A stretch of DNA of 64,000 bases from Trematomus loennbergii (GCA_012861695.1 JAAOOA010000170.1:451001-515000), one strand, 5' to 3'; counted from the stretch's first letter, positions 31,130-42,422 are shown. The notes: generated from the letters alone by a model not told the origin. Program-made: numbers and translations.

Positions 31130-31194
31130 TGGTGAAACCCTGAGTTACAGAAGGAGGATCCTGAAGGATGACGTCAGTGAGCTGCAGACAGAAG
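31130..31194 (+). promoter_or_regulatory. OR4 putative upstream exon with CRE
   Basis: TGACGTCA at 31169-31176. The conserved leader ends in a donor-like ACAGAAG|GTAAAAG (GT at 31195). A possible acceptor, AAGAACCACAG, ends 8 bp before the OR4 start. No minisatellite precedes this copy; instead the region upstream (31072-31135) matches 21728-21795 in inverted orientation. Confidence 0.5.
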
Positions 31195-31422
31195 GTAAAA
31201 GCAGCAGCTCAGAGTTTCAGCTCAGTGAGGAGAGCAGCACCTCACACTCTCTGGATCTCTGTATTATACACATTAATATAGGATGCTCAGTTTGGATCAT
31301 CTGTCTTATGTGTTCTCATGATGAAGAACATGTGGTCACTGTTTTGCCATGTTTAAAGTGACATCTACATCCAGGTAATGCACTGCATAATGTTGTGATG
31401 CTTGAAGAACCACAGGAGGATC

Positions 31423-32355
31423 ATGGTGAACTCTACTCACATTTCATATTTCACTATGGTGTCCTACTTCGACACAGGGGTTTTTAAATACTTGTTCTTC
31501 ATGATTGTCATGTGTTTATATGTGTGTATTATAGGTGCCAACGTGTTGCTGATTGTGGTTATCTGTGTGAACAGGAGCTTACATGAACCTATGTACCTTT
31601 TTCTGTGCAGCCTGTTTGTAAATGAACTGTATGGTAGTACAGGGTTGTTTCCATTCCTTCTGGTTCAGATCCTCTCTGACATTCACACTGTTTCTGCTCC
31701 GCTCTGCTTCCTGCAGGTTTATTCTGTGCATTCATACGGCAGTGTGGAATTCATTAATTTAGCCGTCATGTCTTATGACAGATATCTTGCTATCTGTTAT
31801 CCTCTGCAATATAACACACGTATGACGTCTAAAAAGGTTGCAATGCTTATAACAATGACATGGTTATTGCCTTTTATTGCAATTTGGATTCTAATATCAC
31901 TGAGTGTGTCTTTACAGCTGTGTGGGAACATCATTAACAAAGTTTACTGTGACAACTACTCCATTGTTAAGCTGGCCTGCTCTGACACTACAGTCAATAA
32001 TGTGTATGGACTCATCTTTACTTTTTTCATGATCATGTTTCCTTTGTCTCTGATCCTGTACTCGTACATGAGGATCCTCAGAGTGTGTTTCTCTGGTTGT
32101 AAGCAGAGCAGACAGAAAGCTGTCAGCACCTGCACACCTCACCTCGCTTCCCTCATCAACTTCTCTTCGGGGCTTTTTGAGATATCAGGCAGGTTTAATA
32201 TGAGCGGTGTACCCAACATGTTGAGAATATTTTTATCATTATATTTCCTCACATGCCAGCCTCTCTTCAGCCCTATGATGTACGGCCTCAACATGTCCAA
32301 AATATACATCCTGTGTAAAAATCTGCTACTAGCTGGGGTTAGGAATAACTTCTAA
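31423..32355 (+). CDS. OR4: olfactory receptor (only uninterrupted copy)
   Basis: 310 residues from ATG 31423 (MVNSTHISYFTMVSYFDTGV); an upstream in-frame TTG is not used as start because all copies share the MVNST context. Odorant-binding G-protein-coupled receptor of the plasma membrane of olfactory neurons (family knowledge). N-glycosylation site N3-S-T. TM1 about 22-49; TM2 from P56 (LHEPMYLFLCSLFVNELYG); TM3 ends at MSYDRYLAIC (117-125); TM4 about 138-162; second extracellular loop C167, C176 and C186, likely paired with C95; TM5 about 193-215; KAVSTCTPHL 232-241 leads into TM6; PMMYGLNMSKI 284-294 ends TM7. TM6 is odd: INFSSGLFEISGRF replaces INFFFGAFFEIVQGRF, two residues shorter through local indels that keep the frame. 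Function plausible but unproven. Confidence 0.9.
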   Translation: MVNSTHISYFTMVSYFDTGVFKYLFFMIVMCLYVCIIGANVLLIVVICVNRSLHEPMYLFLCSLFVNELYGSTGLFPFLLVQILSDIHTVSAPLCFLQVYSVHSYGSVEFINLAVMSYDRYLAICYPLQYNTRMTSKKVAMLITMTWLLPFIAIWILISLSVSLQLCGNIINKVYCDNYSIVKLACSDTTVNNVYGLIFTFFMIMFPLSLILYSYMRILRVCFSGCKQSRQKAVSTCTPHLASLINFSSGLFEISGRFNMSGVPNMLRIFLSLYFLTCQPLFSPMMYGLNMSKIYILCKNLLLAGVRNNF

Positions 32356-33135
32356 CAGATGAGTTCAGTTTGAGTCAGAACAGGAGTTATAAATGTTTCT
32401 TCAACATATTGTCTCTAAAGGTCTGACCTTGATCAGAAAGTGACCACAATCTGTTGCTGCAGTCACTGAAAGCTCTTCTTCTACAGTCTGAGTTTATTTT
32501 ACTGACACAATGTGTTAATCTTCTATATTAAGAAATGTTGTACGGTCTAAAATGACAATTTATTGGGATAATTTAGAAACTGGTTTGAAATTGTCCATTG
32601 AGCATGAATGAAGTCAGTAAATTCTTTCTCTGACCACATGAACTTAATAAAGTGAATCTAAGTGAAAGCAGCAGAACGTCTGTTCTCCAGTTTCTCTCCT
32701 CACAACCAAACTGCCTTTTCTATTACATTTACAGGAAACACATTCCCCTAATCTTATACTGACAGATCACAAATACAATTTAAATTTAGAAGTGGTTCCT
32801 TTTGAACGTTCCCATCAGGATAAAGTGTAATTCTTTACTTCTTTATTTAATCTCCTACATGATATTGTTACTGCCTTCTAAGAATGTAAACACTCTGTTG
32901 TGAAGTAACACTTTGCATTATACACCTTTCTATATCTAATTGATGATTTAACAGGCTGCTATTTAATGAAGTGTGTGTTCATGTATCTTAAATCTGCTGC
33001 TTATTTTTACCATGAATGTGTACTTATTCTATTTAATATGTAAGTCTACTCATTCTATATATGCCTTTGTATCTGCATTGCCTCTTTGCTGTACATTCCT
33101 GATTGGACAAATAAAGGATTTCCGATTCTGATTTT
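32356..33135 (+). other. OR4 3' flank with AATAAA and L2-type LINE 3' tail
   Basis: Near-identical to the flanks of OR5-OR8. AATAAA at 32646-32651 could be the OR polyadenylation signal. The end (GGACAAATAAAGGATTTCCG then ATTCTGATTTTGATTTG, about 33105-33137) has the look of the 3' tail of a fish L2-type LINE/SINE. Confidence 0.55.
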
Positions 33136-33138
33136 GAT

Positions 33139-33570
33139 TTGGGTTACTCAGGTGTTTTTCCACAGGCCCTGAAAACTGCAGTCATTAAACCGCTCTTGAA
33201 AAAGAATAATCTAGATGCTTCAGTAATTAACAATTACAGGCCCATATCAAACCTGCCATTTCTAGGTAAAACCATTGAAAAAGTAGTTTTTCAACAGTTG
33301 AGTAACTTCTTGCATTTAAATAACTGTTTGGATGTGTTCCAGTCAGGCTTTCGTCCAAACCACAGCACTGAGACTGCTCTTGTAAGGTCTTTAATGACAT
33401 CCACTTAAACACGACAGTGGCAGAACTTCAGTGTAGTATTATTAGATCTCAGTTCTGCGTTTGACACTGTTGACCACAACATATTACTAGACCGACTGGG
33501 AAACTGGGTGGACTTTCGGAAACAGTTCTAAACTGGTTGAATCCTACTTAAGCGATCCGAAGGATTTTGA
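33139..33570 (+). pseudogene. L2-like LINE reverse-transcriptase fragment without MITE
   Basis: Encodes PQALKTAVIKPLLKKNN, NYRPISNLPFLGKTIEKVVF, QSGFRPNHSTETALV and, after frame changes, [20 protein letters not shown]. These are RT blocks 1-3 including the first catalytic Asp (block A); the YADD block is absent. Frame is lost near 33388 and again near 33435. The TTAA at 33405-33408 is the empty target of the MITE present in OR5-OR8 units. Confidence 0.8.
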
Positions 33571-33589
33571 TATCAGTAATGAGGTGTTG

Positions 33590-33998
33590 CCCTACCTAAC
33601 TCCTAGATTCCACCGGGTCCGACTGTGCCGCGGTTTTGGTCCGGCCTCCTCCGGCGTCATACCCTACCAGGCGCGTTTCATAAGCATTTCAGAAGCGGAG
33701 CGTCTTGCCTGCGGCTCGCAGTTTTGTTGATTTGGGCATATTTCCTGGACAGGCTACTTTGTACAGACAAAGTTAATAATAACTGTAATATTCCAGTTAT
33801 AAACGACATGAATCAAAGATGTGTTGCTGTATTTTAGTGGTAAAAAAATGCATTCATCCTCATAATTATTATATATATATAATTTACACAGTGCCTGTAA
33901 ACCGGAGGAGAATGCTGGCATTTCTCCTCACTGAAAGACTACGGAGGGATAGGGTCTGCAAAATTAGTTTGTGTGTGTGTATATATATATATATACAG
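33590..33998 (+). repeat. GC-rich block plus unit tail and (TG)n(TA)n
   Basis: CCTAGATTCCACCGGGTCCG starts a GC-rich repeat shared with 45226, 50188, 57378, 61928 and, inverted, 37200-37426. The common tail GGACAGGCTACTTTGTACAG and a (TG)n(TA)n run at 33968-33996 follow. Here the unit is cut and joined to repeat R2 instead of the minisatellite. Confidence 0.75.
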
Positions 33999-34002
33999 AT
34001 GG

Positions 34003-34680
34003 AGCATCTTATTTCAGACAGTTTGAAACGCGAGGGTCGTGATTGGTCCGTGATTGGTCCGTGATCGGCCCGTGATCGATTCGTGATGAAGAGCCGGCCC
34101 CCAGTCTGACTTGATACCGCCCCGTGATAAATAAATGTAATTATTGTGAAGCCAGCTGCAATGGATCATTGATCCACCAGGGGTGCAGTTGGGTTCCACA
34201 CTGGAGCTCATGTGAAATCAACTTCGACACAGTAAGCTGGATGCACAGTATGTCTAGTACTAATGTATAGCGGATCTTTGTTAAGATCCATATGTCACGG
34301 ATAGGATCATAGTCTGTGCTAAATAAGACATGTAATCATTTACAAAACATCACCATGTTGTTATTTAACAAATAATGTTGTTGAGTCGAAAAAAACGAAC
34401 GAGAGGAAATGCAGCCGGCTCTCGATTTTTAATCCTAATTTAATCATCATCTTCACCACGATCATTTATGTTTATGTTCGCCGAATTGACATGAAATCAC
34501 TGACAAATATGAATATACTGTATTCAACTTCATTAAAATGTTATTAACGTGCCTAAACTCAGTAATTCACTAAAAATATTTATATTTTAATGGAGCCTTG
34601 TCAGGCAGATCAAGATCCGCGTAGCGGAGGGATCTTGATCCCTGGGTGTTATTTTTCCCCATAATGACCAAGTCGCTGCA
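34003..34680 (+). repeat. Repeat R2, copy 2 (inverted relative to 12.8-13.5 kb)
   Basis: Reverse complement of 12890-13512, with an extra segment of about 80 bp (34545-34630) containing a short palindrome CAAGATCCGCGTAGCGGAGG then GATCTTG. Breaks homology near 34680. Confidence 0.85.
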
Positions 34681-35556
34681 AATTATCCCGCTTATTACAT
34701 GGCCACATTCTCAACAAAGTAACGACATGACTCCCAATATTAATTGAAATGCTTTTATGGATTTAGAAAATGTTTTTATTGATTTAAAAAATAGTTGTAT
34801 GTATTGATTTAAATTGACATGCATCCGCTAAGAAAAATAGTCCGTTGTTACCGTTTTTTAAACAGTCAGAATGAAACGGCAGCTCTCAGCTGTGTGTTTA
34901 CACACCTAATGGCCCATCACAGCTCTCTCCCCCCCTGATCTTTCTTTTCCAACAGTTAAGTTAACTGTAGGTTACTCTGAGTGACAAGCTTACAGTTAGT
35001 GAAGTAACACTTTTTTTTTGTGAGTCACGACCTGGCTGTTTCATTCTAACATAACGCTCCAAATATGACTGTTTCCACTCGGACTTCAATACAGCAACAC
35101 CATTGTTTGGTTTCCATGGTAGCGTGTCTCTTTAGTAGCGTGCACTCCTTTCCTGTAAATTACAGGTCCAGCCAGGCAAAACAGTGCACTTCTCTTTCCC
35201 GCACTACTGTGACAGACCATGGGGCTGGGTCAGCCACTAACATATTCATATTTCTCTTCTCAAAAAGAGAAATATGAACGTTAGTTTTTAACTGAAATGA
35301 TCAAATAAAGTCAAAATGTCACAGTGTTTACAAACATTGACCATACCGTTCACCAGCCCCCACCCCCCTATGTTGAGTAGGCTACTCTTTGTTTAAAACT
35401 AATTGGCCATCGGAATGTGTGTGTCCCAACCCCCCCTGTGATATCTCTTCTCCAGCAGTCTGTAGGTTTGTGTTCGCATATTTATGCTGTCGCAGTTCCT
35501 GTTGTTTCTATCGCGCATTGCCGGTATGAAAGGGTCTGTGCCGGAAATATCAAGAT
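34681..35556. other. Spacer with short hairpin, no gene recognised
   Basis: CATATTTCTCTTCTC and AAAAAGAGAAATATG form a 30-bp hairpin at 35247-35277. Positions 35330-35400 contain a diverged copy of the R1 segment CATTGACCATACCGTTCACC. The 70-codon ORF at 35065 has no motif. Confidence 0.5.
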
Positions 35557-37110
35557 AACACGGCAGGGTCCGTTACAGTTTGTTTTCATCTGATTTCAAA
35601 TAAACAAAGTCTTGGCTTTCAGAATATTAAACTTGTTTCGGCAAATTTAGATGATAAATACAACTATGAAGCTTGTAACGGCATAATTACTTAAGCGGAG
35701 AACGGAGTAATTTAACGTTACAGCAGGCATAACAACAGCCGGTGTTTATTTTATTATTATATATAGTCGTTATTCATTTGTTTTAAAGCTCAATAAGGAA
35801 GATTTAAACTTTCACACACGTTGACCGGCGAAAAACTCTGCCCGGTTCCCTCGGCCCCCACCACGTTGAATAAACAGAAGGCTGCTTTTGTGGAGGAAGT
35901 TACAGCGCTACGTACAGGCTCGGCATATGCAGCTTTTTCCAGCGGTATCCATAAATCTCTTAATTTTGACCTCAAAGTGCACCAGATTGATGCATTTAAC
36001 TTCAATATAAAGAAAAACATCTTCTGTTGTAACAACAATAACATTATAAATAGTAACATAGCTGAACATGGTATTGCACATTTAGCTTTCAGTGTTACTG
36101 ACCTGAGATGTTTTTATTACATGAATTAAGGTGACTGAGGCTTTTTAACATAGACTTTTCCAATGTCTGAGTGTAATATCTGCATTTTCTATTTTGGTTT
36201 GATAAGGACACATCCTGGGGATTGTGTTTACAAACATTGACCATACCGTTCACCATCCCCCACCCCCCTACTGTATGTTGATTTTGTTTGCCTACATGTA
36301 AATGGGTGGCATTTAGTACCTACCCCCCTCTGAGTGAATACCTGTTGTACCTGTCCGGGGCTAAGCCCATAGGACGATGCTCTGATGTCAACCCCCCCCC
36401 GTTGACAATTCACGAGCGTCTAACTCTCTCCCCCCTCCCCCGTCGCACCTTCTAACAGAGCCCCCCCACATATCAAATCCCAATTTAACCCCTGGCCTCT
36501 GGAGCAGAAATGAAAGAGTTTTAAAAATGTTTACGTTTTGGTAAGTTTTTAGGGAAATGTTGTAATATTGCAACGTTGGCCTTAGGTGGGAGCAGAATTT
36601 CTGTATTTCTACTCACATTGTCTGAATAAATATATTGAACAACTAAGGGTTAATTTGCAGGATTGATTGCTTACTTAGCCCTATATCAGTATATAGCATG
36701 AATAATAATCACACATCACTCATATTTGTTATGAATAATCATTTATCATTTATTAAATAGTAAGTCGCTTTGGATAAAAGCGTCAGCTAAATGCAATTTA
36801 TGAAAGCCTCACTCAGGATTTTTTTAACAAGTGTTTTTATTGCTCTTGGGGCATTAAAAACAAGATTTTAACTTTAGTTTTTTATATAATATCTGCATTT
36901 TCTCTTGTGAAAAACTAAGTCTTAGTTTGGCCATAGTTATTTAATATATAGCGCCATCTCCTGGTTAAATCCTGAAATTGAAAATCTGGCAACGCCCTCT
37001 TGGAAAATAGTGGGAGGGCTTAACATTCCCAGATACTGGTCTTTGGCAGGTCTTAGGCAGGTAACTGGCTGGTAGTAGGCAGGAAGCAGTAAGAGTCTGA
37101 AATAAGATGC
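35557..37110 (+). repeat. Repeat R1, second copy (left arm plus core)
   Basis: Terminus AACACGGCAGGGTCCG at 35557. 35557-36370 is the reverse complement of 2310-3114; 35945-37110 is collinear with 1-1560 minus the 380-715 block. Small ORFs on both strands are shadows of this repeat. Followed directly by sequence related to 37140-37430. Confidence 0.75.
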
Positions 37111-37199
37111 TCCATCTGTAAGGTATATGCTCTGAACGTTCCACTTCCTGCCTGCCCGACCTTACGTTACGGCTGTGCCACGTCAAAAATAGGATTCAT

Positions 37200-37426
37200 C
37201 CTAATTTTAGAGGAGCCCTGCGCCGAGGCGCTTCTGGGACGCTTCTGGGACGCTTCTGAGCCGTAACGCGCCGCGTGTGGTGGAATAGCACCCATTGACT
37301 AGAGTGGCCGCGATCGCCGTGAGCGCCGCGGTGCAGCCGTAATGCAGCCGTAATGCAGCCGTAATGCGGCCGTAACGCGCCGCAGACGGACCCGGTGGAA
37401 TCTAGGGGTTAGTGTGAGTGTGGCAG
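37200..37426 (-). repeat. GC-rich repeat, inverted copy with internal triplication
   Basis: Ends GACGGACCCGGTGGAATCTA then GGGGTTAG, the reverse complement of the start of the GC-rich block in each OR unit. Inside, GCAGCCGTAAT occurs in tandem three times plus a GCGGCCGTAAC variant, and GGACGCTTCTG is repeated twice. Confidence 0.75.
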
Positions 37427-38215
37427 TGTGCAATCTTACCTTTTAAGCTGGAGAGGAGAGCTCAGATGTCTTTTAAGTTGTCCCAATCCAAAAGGTGTGA
37501 TCAGTTTATTTGAAGAAAAATTGGTCCACAGTTATACAGGGTTTCTACCTTCTCTCGTTACAACATGACAATAATATAAAACATATCATGCGGTGGTCAT
37601 TTTCTAATCTGAAACCTTAATTCATAGTTTAGACATTAAAGTCTTCCGGCATAATCCAAAGAATCTCCTCACGGATCGCCGGGGCTAACATTCACAACCT
37701 ATAGCCTGACAACATTCAGAGGCAACTCCTCATAAATGATCAGTAAGAATTCCAACAGAATCCAGAGGAATCTCCTCACGGATTGAAGGTGCTAACATTC
37801 AAACCTCTAGCGTGACAACATTCAGAGGCAGCTCCTCATAAATGGTCAGTAGGATATAACAGTTTCAAGCTTTCATCCAACAATTCACTCAGCATTCAAT
37901 AAACAGAAATGTAAGCAATATTTACAAAGTTTTGAGAGAACCTTACCGAGGGAAAACCCGGGAGAGAGCATACCAGGGGAATATTATTCTCGGCTATGGC
38001 ACAAACACCTTTTTGGGGCCTCAGTCTTTCTCCAAAAAGTCAGGAGCCCCCGTCCCTGTGTACTGCTGTGAGGGAAGAGGGAAGAAACTGTCTCTCCTCT
38101 CTTATCAGTGACACCCATAAACCATAATAGGCCTTACACACTCAATTTAACAAACCATTTGTGTTTTGTTTATACTGTAAATATAGAAAATCATAAAATG
38201 TGAAGCATTTTCATT
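37427..38215. repeat. Unclassified repeat region with 107-bp tandem duplication
   Basis: AATCTCCTCACGGAT occurs at 37662 and 37769; both units continue GCTAACATTCA, GACAACATTCAGAGGCA and CTCCTCATAAATG. It could be the LTR or leader of a retroelement, but no protein motif supports this. Confidence 0.6.
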
Positions 38216-38234
38216 GTGGGTTATACAAGAATAT

Positions 38235-38790
38235 AATCAGGGGTGCACATAACTGGTACGCAGGTACGCATGCGTGGCACAAATCTGAATTGCTTAATGT
38301 CACTTGTGTCACTACGCGCCTTTGCGTACCTCAAAACATCAAAACAAAACACATATTTTGTCTACACGTGTTTCTTGTCAACACTCAATGGAGTAAACTC
38401 CTAGACATGTCAAAAAAACCAAAGACATTAAGCAGCTACGTTGCCGTTTCACTCCCTGCAAAAAATCTTCGGACTTTCTCTTACTGATTGAACTGGTGCT
38501 GGCCGAGCTGCGCAGGCCATAACCGACGGACCTGTGAAGCTTTACAGGAGGCAGAGGCTTAGATCACTGGACGACAGAGTTGTTCACCGTGTGCACAGGC
38601 AGGGTTAACGTTGGTATGAACAACAGAATTGTGCCAAAACTCCGCCAACTGGCTGCAGTGGGAGACTCCTCTGTGCACATTCTGTGCCCCACGCACACAC
38701 TGCAGAACTGCGCTAAATCAGCTGATCACAACGTTCACGCTCTGTGGTCAAGCTGCTGCAGTTTTATTTACAACAAAGTGGAGTAAAACA
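38235..38790 (+). mobile_element. Decayed hAT-like transposon fragment (tentative)
   Basis: Starts with GGGGTGCACATAACTGGTAC. A short frame near 38407 reads MSKKPKTLSSYVAVSLPAKN, resembling the N-terminal leader of some fish hAT transposases. Near 38680 a frame reads VHILCPTHTLQNCAKSADHN, vaguely like the H-x-L segment of hAT transposases. No frame joins them. Both readings are weak. Confidence 0.3.
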
Positions 38791-38844
38791 CACAGTTGCA
38801 AACTTACTCAGGGTGTTAATGGAAGAGTTTGAAATCAGATTAAG

Positions 38845-39335
38845 TACTCTGTGTAGGAATACTCTGTTACAGTAAAAGTCCTGCATTCAAAATGTTACTC
38901 AAGTAAAAGTAGAAAAGTATTATCATCATAATATACTTAAAGTAGCGACAGTAAAAGTAGTCATTGTGCAGATTGGTCCATTTCAGAATATATATATGAT
39001 ATGTTTTATAATGATTGATCATTAAAGTGTTCTCAAAGCTGGTAAAGGTGCAGCTAGTTTGAATGACTTTGTATACTGCAGGGTAGCTTGTGAATTTACT
39101 CCAGGTGGAACTAAAGTCTGATTTAACACTTGATTATATTTCACATCATTAATCCAGATCTCTAAAGTAACTAAAGGTATTCAATACATGTAATGGAATA
39201 AAAGTACACAATTTACCTCTGAACTGTAGTGGAGTAGAAGTACAAAGTAGCATCAAAGTCAAGTCAAGTACAAATATCTCAAAATTGTACTTAAGTACAG
39301 TACTTGAATAAGTGTACTTAGTAACTTCCCACATC
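38845..39335 (-). repeat. Dispersed AAGTAC-type fish repeat, copy 2
   Basis: Reverse orientation of 16565-16862: GTGGAGTAGAAGTACAAAGT, TTACTCAAGTAAAAGTAGAA and ATTGTACTTAAGTACAGTAC. Shares the interior GCAGGGTAGCTTGTGAATTT with copy 1. Confidence 0.7.
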
Positions 39336-39482
39336 TGAAATCAGATATGACTTCAAGTCATGTGATCATTTCGTAGTATTTGAACCTTCAACTTGGCCTC
39401 AGGAAATGCAAGGACTTCACAGTTTTGGCAACAAGTTTTGGAGAAAGCAAATCGGAGGCTTAAAAAGAGACAGGGAGGTGCA

Positions 39483-42100
39483 TGTTGACGACCAGAAACC
39501 AAGATGTTGACGACCAGAAACCAAGATGGTGACGACCAGCAACCAAGATGGTGACGACTAGAAACCAAGATGGTGACGACAAGAAACCAAGATGTTGACG
39601 ACCAGAAAACAAGATGGTGACGACAGAAACCAAGATGGTGACGACCAGAAACCAAGATGGTGACGACCAGAAACCAAGATGGTGACGACCAGCAACCAAG
39701 ATGGTGACGACAGAAACCAAGATGTGACGACCAGAAACCAAGATGGTGACGACCAGAAACCAAGATGGTGACGACCAGAAACCAAGATGGTGACGACCAG
39801 AAACCAAGATGGTGACGACCAGAAACCAAGATGGTGACGACCAGAAACCAAGATGTTGACGACCAGAAACCAAGATGGTGACGACCAGAAACCAAGATGG
39901 TGACGATCAGAAACCAAGATGGTGACGACCAGAAACCAAGATGGTGACGACCAGAAACCAAGATGGTGACGACCAGAAACAAGATGGTGACGACCAGAAA
40001 CCAAGATGGTGACGACCAGAAACCAAGATGGTGACGACCAGAAACCAAGATGGTGACGACCAGAAACCAAGATGTGACGACCAGAAACAAGATGGTGACC
40101 ACAAACCAAGATGGTGACGACCAGAAACCAAGATGGTGACGACAGAAACAAGATGGTGACGACCAGAAACCAAGATGGTGACGACAGAAACCAAGATGGT
40201 GACGACTAGAAACCAAGATGGTGACGACTAGAAACCAAGATGGTGACGACTAGAAACCAAGATGGTGACGACTAGAAAACAAGATGTGACGACTAGAAAC
40301 CAAGATGGTGACGAGCAGAAACCAAGATGTTGACGACTAGAAACCAAGATGGTGACGACTAGAAACCAAGATGTTGACGACTAGAAACCAAGATGGTGAC
40401 GACTAGAAACCAAGATGTGACGACTAGAAACCAGATGTTGACGACTAGAAACCAAGATGGTGACGACTAGAAACCAAGATGTTGACGACTAGAAACCAAG
40501 ATGGTGACGACTAGAAACCAAGATGGTGACGACTAGAAACCAAGATGGTGACGACAAGAAACCAAGATGGTGACGACTAGAAACCAAGCTGGTGACGACA
40601 GAAACCAAGATGGTGACGACTAGAAACCAAGATGGTGACGACTAGAAACCAAGATGGTGACGACAGAAACAAGATGGTGACTCTGAAAACAAGATGGTGA
40701 CGACCAGAAACCAAGATGTGACGACAGAAACCAAGATGGTGACGACTAGAAACCAAGATGGTGACGACTAGAAACCAAGATGGTGACGACAGAAACCAAG
40801 ATGGTGACGACTGAAAACAAGATGGTGACGACCAGAAACCAAGATGGTGACGACTAGAAACCAAGATGGTGACGACCAGAAACCAAGATGTGACGACTAG
40901 AAACCAAGATGGTGACGACAGAAACCAAGATGTTGACGACTAGAAACCAAGATGGTGACGACAGAAACCAAGATGGTGACGACTAGAAACCAAGATGGTG
41001 ACGACCAGAAACCAAGATGGTGACGAAGAAACCAAGATGGTGACGACAGAAACCAAGATGGTGACGACAGAAACCAAGATGGTGACGACAGAAACCAAGA
41101 TGTGACGACAGAAACCAAGATGTTGACGACTAGAAACCAAGATGGTGACGACCAAAACCAAGATGTTGACGACTAGAAACCAGATGGTGACCTAGAAAAC
41201 CAAGATGTGACGACAGAAACCAAGATGGTGACGACTAGAAACCAAGATGGTGACGACCAGAAACCAAGATGGTGACGACAGAAACCAAGATGGTGACGAC
41301 CAGAAACCAAGATATGACGACTAGAACCAAGATGTGACGACAGAAACCAAGATGGTGAGACAGAAACCAAGATGGTGACGACCAGAAACCAAGATGGTGA
41401 GACCAGAAACCAAGATGGTGAGACCAGAAACCAAGATGGTGACGACGAAACCAAGATGGTGACGACGAAACCAAGATGGTGACGACAGAAACCAAGATGG
41501 TGACGACAGAAACCAAGATGGTGACGACCAGAAACCAAGATGGTGACGACCAAACCAAGATGGTGACGACCAGAACCAAGATGGTGACTAGAAACCAAGA
41601 TGGTGACGACTAGAAACCAAGATGGTGACGACTAGAAACCAAGATGTTGACGACCAGAAACCAAGATGGTGACGACAGAACCAAGATGGTGACGACCAGA
41701 AACCAAGATGGTGACGACCAGAAACCAAGATGGTGACGACCAGAACCAAGATGGACGACCAAACAAGATGGTGACGACCAGAAACCAAGATGGTGACGAC
41801 AGAAACCAAGATGGTGACGACTAGAAACCAAGATGTGACGACCAGAAACAAGATGGTGACGACCAGAAACCAAGATGGTGAGACGAAACCAAGATGTGAC
41901 GACCAGAAACCAAGATGGTGACGACTAGAAACCAAGATGACGACGACTAGAAACCAAGATGGAGACGACCAGAAACCAAGATGGTGACGACTAGAACCAA
42001 GATGGTGACGACCAGAAACCAAGATGGAGACGACAGAAACCAAGATGGTGACGACTAGAAACCAAGATGGTGACGACTAGAAACCAAGATGGAGACGAAC
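39483..42100 (+). repeat. 22-bp minisatellite block A4 (upstream of OR5)
   Basis: About 119 units with core AAACCAAGATGGTGACGAC preceded by YAG. The first third is mainly CAG units; the rest mixes TAG, CAG and many single-base losses (GATGTGACG, GACAGAAACC). Its right end lacks the usual 110-bp leader: the array joins directly to AACAGATTGAATGGACCACG. Long minus-strand ORFs here are repeat artefacts. Confidence 0.95.
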
Positions 42101-42129
42101 AGATTGAATGGACCACGTCTGCATCTGGT

Positions 42130-42194
42130 GGTGAAACCCTGAGTTACAGAAGGAGGATCCTTGAAGGATGACGTCAGTGAGCTGCAGACAGAAG
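42130..42194 (+). promoter_or_regulatory. OR5 putative upstream exon with CRE
   Basis: TGACGTCA at 42169-42176 and donor-like GAAG|GTAAAAG, as in OR4. Only about 70 bp separate the CRE from the last minisatellite unit, closer than in the other copies. Confidence 0.5.
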
Positions 42195-42422
42195 GTAAAA
42201 GCAGCAGCTCAGAGTTTCAGCTCAGTGAGGAGAGCAGCACCTCACACTCTCTGGATCTCTGTATTATACACATTAATATAGGATGCTCAGTTTGGATCAT
42301 CTGTCTTATGTGTTCTCATGATGAGAACATGTGGTCACTGTTTTTGCCATGTTTAAAGTGACATCTACATCCAGGTAATGCACTGCATAATGTTGTGATG
42401 CTTGAAGAACCACAGGAGGATC

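Noticed and set aside
31147..31361. ORF upstream of each OR (MKDDVSELQTEGKSSSSEFQ...)
   Set aside because: It starts at TTG, runs through a likely splice donor and shows only copy-number conservation. A noncoding leader exon is the simpler reading.
31912..32142. Antisense ORF conserved in the OR copies (MRCAGADSFLSALLTTRETH...)
   Set aside because: Shadow of the OR coding strand; conserved only because the copies are near-identical.
39353..42043. Many long minus-strand ORFs (up to 287 codons) with a 22-residue repeat such as LVVTILVSGRHHLGFWSSPS
   Set aside because: A 22-bp repeat without stops in any frame gives a 66-bp, 22-residue period automatically. The 'protein' only spells the minisatellite; frame changes at each indel and there is no start context.
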